DNA of 6,255 nucleotides from Pseudomonadota bacterium (lineage in GTDB: Bacteria > Pseudomonadota > Gammaproteobacteria > JAKAQQ01). The notes beneath the pieces are model-generated. The model was not told where the DNA came from. It did no database searches and saw only the letters and a list, made by a program, of their open reading frames with translations. Location of the stretch: the NCBI GenBank assembly GCA_021819635.1, contig JAKAQQ010000053.1, forward strand, positions 1 to 6,255. The letters are read 5' to 3'. A program made the translations under genes and the position numbers. Below are positions 6,247 to 6,255 of the stretch, piece after piece (the first letter of the stretch is position 1; each line of letters opens with the position of its first letter).

Positions 6247-6255
6247 AGATCGGAA
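6247..6255. other. Probable residual Illumina adapter at the contig end
   Basis: The final nine bases are AGATCGGAA, identical to the first nine of the standard Illumina read-through adapter (AGATCGGAAGAGC). Read as protein they give Arg-Ser-Glu immediately after GHSM, where the hydrolase family needs Gly. The loss of homology coincides exactly with the adapter start, so these bases are most likely not from the organism. Confidence 0.82.

Noticed and set aside
6247..6255. A GHSMR variant active site in the hydrolase
   Set aside because: The change coincides exactly with the adapter-like bases, so it is better explained as a sequencing artefact.

Overview
This is a GC-rich segment, apparently of a proteobacterial chromosome and probably from a gammaproteobacterium or close relative. 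It carries a divergent housekeeping locus. The lineage is inferred from three things: glycyl-tRNA synthetase in separate alpha and beta subunits (glyQ, glyS); a full-length adenylylatable type I glutamine synthetase; and the gene order glnA - DUF4124 protein - ntrB - ntrC, which is familiar from gammaproteobacteria. I cannot name a genus. Leucine codon use (CTC and CTT far above CTG) is unusual for such a genome.

Layout. Bases 1-1206 on the minus strand hold glyQ followed by the start of glyS, overlapping by four bases; glyS runs off the left edge. Bases 1207-1456 are the divergent control region (250 bases). It holds a likely -10 box for glyQ, a short perfect inverted repeat, and a near-consensus sigma-54 promoter facing glnA. 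Bases 1457-6246 on the plus strand are a tight array: glnA, a secreted DUF4124 protein, ntrB (glnL), ntrC (glnG), and the beginning of a BioH-like alpha/beta hydrolase. From the DUF4124 gene onward every junction overlaps (TTGA or a short gap, TGATG, GTGA), so these genes are probably co-transcribed and translationally coupled. No stretch longer than 300 bases lacks a gene.

How it works together. NtrB and NtrC form the nitrogen-limitation two-component system. NtrC-phosphate activates sigma-54 RNA polymerase, and the promoter in front of glnA is of exactly that class, so the operon encodes the regulators of its own first gene. GlnA keeps the adenylylation tyrosine for post-translational control. 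The secreted DUF4124 protein between glnA and ntrB has no known role. GlyQ and GlyS charge tRNA-Gly and are functionally unrelated to the nitrogen genes.

The most striking anomaly is technical. The last nine bases (6247-6255) equal the start of the common Illumina adapter, and they break the GxSxG motif of the hydrolase exactly at the junction. This looks like untrimmed adapter at a contig end. I found no undescribed biological system here; the rest is a conventional nitrogen-regulation locus with a few local oddities.
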